Shown: positions 63,244 through 64,000 of the stretch, in pieces | How the letters are laid out: every line of letters begins with the position of its first letter | Position numbering within the stretch: position 1 is the first letter of the stretch | Origin: an uncultured Clostridia bacterium | GTDB taxonomy: Bacteria > Bacillota > Clostridia > Lachnospirales > Lachnospiraceae | DNA: 64,000 nt | Direction of reading: 5' to 3' | NCBI GenBank assembly: GCA_946626755.1 | Contig: CAMOUW010000001.1 | Span: 1 to 64,000, forward strand | Program-made: the position numbers and the translations under genes | Notes under the pieces: generated by a model | The model's database searches: none | What the model saw: the letters and a program-made list of their open reading frames with translations, nothing else | Told to the model about the DNA's origin: nothing

Positions 63244-64000
63244 TGAGCGCCGGTACACACGACAATTTGTATGATGTGATAATTATCGGCGGTGGTCCTG
63301 CGGGGCTTACCGCCGGTATTTATTTAGCGAGAGCCTGTTATCGTGTACTTATTGTCGAAAAGGAAAACTGGGGTGGGCAGATCACTATCACTTCAGAGGT
63401 GGTGAATTATCCGGGTATCAAAAAGACCAGTGGAAAAGAGCTCACCGAGGGGATGAGAAAACAGGCGGAAAGTTTTGGAGCGGAATTTAAGTCTGCCGAA
63501 GTTACTGATATTGATATAGACGGTGATATCAAAAAGGTTGTGACTAGTGCAGGTACACTTGAGTGCTTCGGTATCATTATTGCCACCGGAGCGCATCCCA
63601 GGATGATAGGATTCAAAGGCGAGGAAGAGTTTAAAGGCCATGGCGTGGCTTACTGTGCCACCTGTGATGGGGAGTTCTTTACCGGTAAAGAAGTATTTGT
63701 CGTAGGCGGTGGATTTGCTGCGGCAGAAGAGAGTGTATTTCTTACAAAATATGCATCTCATGTAACCGTACTGGTGAGAGGCGATGATTTTAAATGTGCC
63801 AAGCAGACGGCGGATGAGACAAAGAATCATCCGGATATCACCGTACTCTACAACACAGAAGTGGAAGAAGTGACAGGTGATTCTGTTCTTCGCCGGATAG
63901 TTTATAAAAACAATAAAACCGGTGAGACAAAGGAATTTGCTCCTGAAAATGACACCTTTGGCGTATTTGTTTTTGCCGGATATTCACCCAGCACCGAGAT
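63243..64000 (+). CDS. Thioredoxin-reductase-like flavoprotein (AhpF/TrxB type), 3' end outside window
   Basis: The frame is open to the right edge (252 codons seen). FAD-binding IIIGGGPAGLTAGIYLARA opens the protein, ATGAHPRM closes the FAD domain, the redox pair is Cys138/Cys141 in YCATCDG, and VFVVGGGFAAAEESVFL is the NAD(P)H Rossmann motif. It starts one base inside the ahpC stop and is the likely electron donor to AhpC. It lacks the N-terminal thioredoxin-fold domain of AhpF. In relatives of this operon type the C-terminus can carry extra domains, which cannot be seen here. Confidence 0.93.
   Translation, partial: MSAGTHDNLYDVIIIGGGPAGLTAGIYLARACYRVLIVEKENWGGQITITSEVVNYPGIKKTSGKELTEGMRKQAESFGAEFKSAEVTDIDIDGDIKKVVTSAGTLECFGIIIATGAHPRMIGFKGEEEFKGHGVAYCATCDGEFFTGKEVFVVGGGFAAAEESVFLTKYASHVTVLVRGDDFKCAKQTADETKNHPDITVLYNTEVEEVTGDSVLRRIVYKNNKTGETKEFAPENDTFGVFVFAGYSPSTE

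Overview
The window reads as a chromosomal segment of an obligately anaerobic, moderately AT-rich Firmicute, most likely family Lachnospiraceae (class Clostridia). I cannot fix the genus. The support is indirect but consistent: A+G-rich Shine-Dalgarno (SD) sequences, a CIRCE-controlled groESL operon, a T-box trp operon, rubrerythrin and rubredoxin proteins, indolepyruvate:ferredoxin oxidoreductase, VanZ-like and DUF815 proteins, and a glutaminyl-tRNA synthetase beside a glutamyl-tRNA synthetase. No respiratory genes, CRISPR array, rRNA or complete prophage is visible.

Layout. 1-2150: the tail of a secreted double-psi beta-barrel protein, an AT-rich tyrosine recombinase, tRNA-Gly(CCC) and tRNA-Thr(CGT) on the minus strand, and between the tRNAs a cloverleaf-like compound palindrome. 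This is the only part that looks like transferred DNA. 2209-6943: HAD phosphatase, pyrE, two small membrane proteins, an M29-type aminopeptidase and purE. 6950-12427: promoter, tRNA-Trp-type T-box leader and trpEGDBA, with trpC and trpF absent. 12580-16597: LysR regulator, ECF S component, metY and cysK (sulfur amino acids). 16790-21268: a probable redox operon of flavodoxin-like reductase, PreA-like iron-sulfur flavoprotein, SDR, carbamate kinase and nitroreductase. 21430-24410: a lipoprotein with an attenuator-like leader, a yybP-ykoY (Mn2+) riboswitch ahead of a CaCA antiporter, and a membrane-anchored protein with an Ada-like Cys motif.

24594-28573: iorA-iorB-gltX, translationally coupled. 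28635-29966 (minus): NlpC/P60-type lipoprotein, started at TTG behind a run of eight G. 30187-36113: glnA, cyclodeaminase, folD, hslO, glnS and a cold-shock gene (nitrogen, one-carbon and protein quality control). 36361-43685: P-type ATPase, MATE exporter, CBS-type pyrophosphatase, SEC-C methionine aminopeptidase and an OGG1-type glycosylase. 43793-46105: CIRCE, groES, groEL, then a large inverted-repeat element. 46259-50302: a secreted Glu-rich protein, a small protein, prfC and a nuclease-like protein. 50484-56644: alcohol dehydrogenase, CobW-like GTPase, AIM24-type protein, DUF815 ATPase and ABC-F ATPase. 56787-64000: a rubredoxin/glutamate-synthase-domain/rubrerythrin fusion, a YfbR-like nucleotidase, topB, a hexapeptide-repeat protein, ahpC and the start of a thioredoxin-reductase-like gene.

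The most unusual items are the two compound inverted-repeat elements (1925-2057 and 45858-46051), the 728-residue fusion whose rubrerythrin half keeps its own SD and start codon, the trp operon lacking both trpC and trpF, a PreA-like protein carrying PreT-type cysteine clusters without the FAD domain, and a probable PD-(D/E)XK plus winged-helix protein overlapping prfC. All family assignments come from reading motifs by eye; no search was run.
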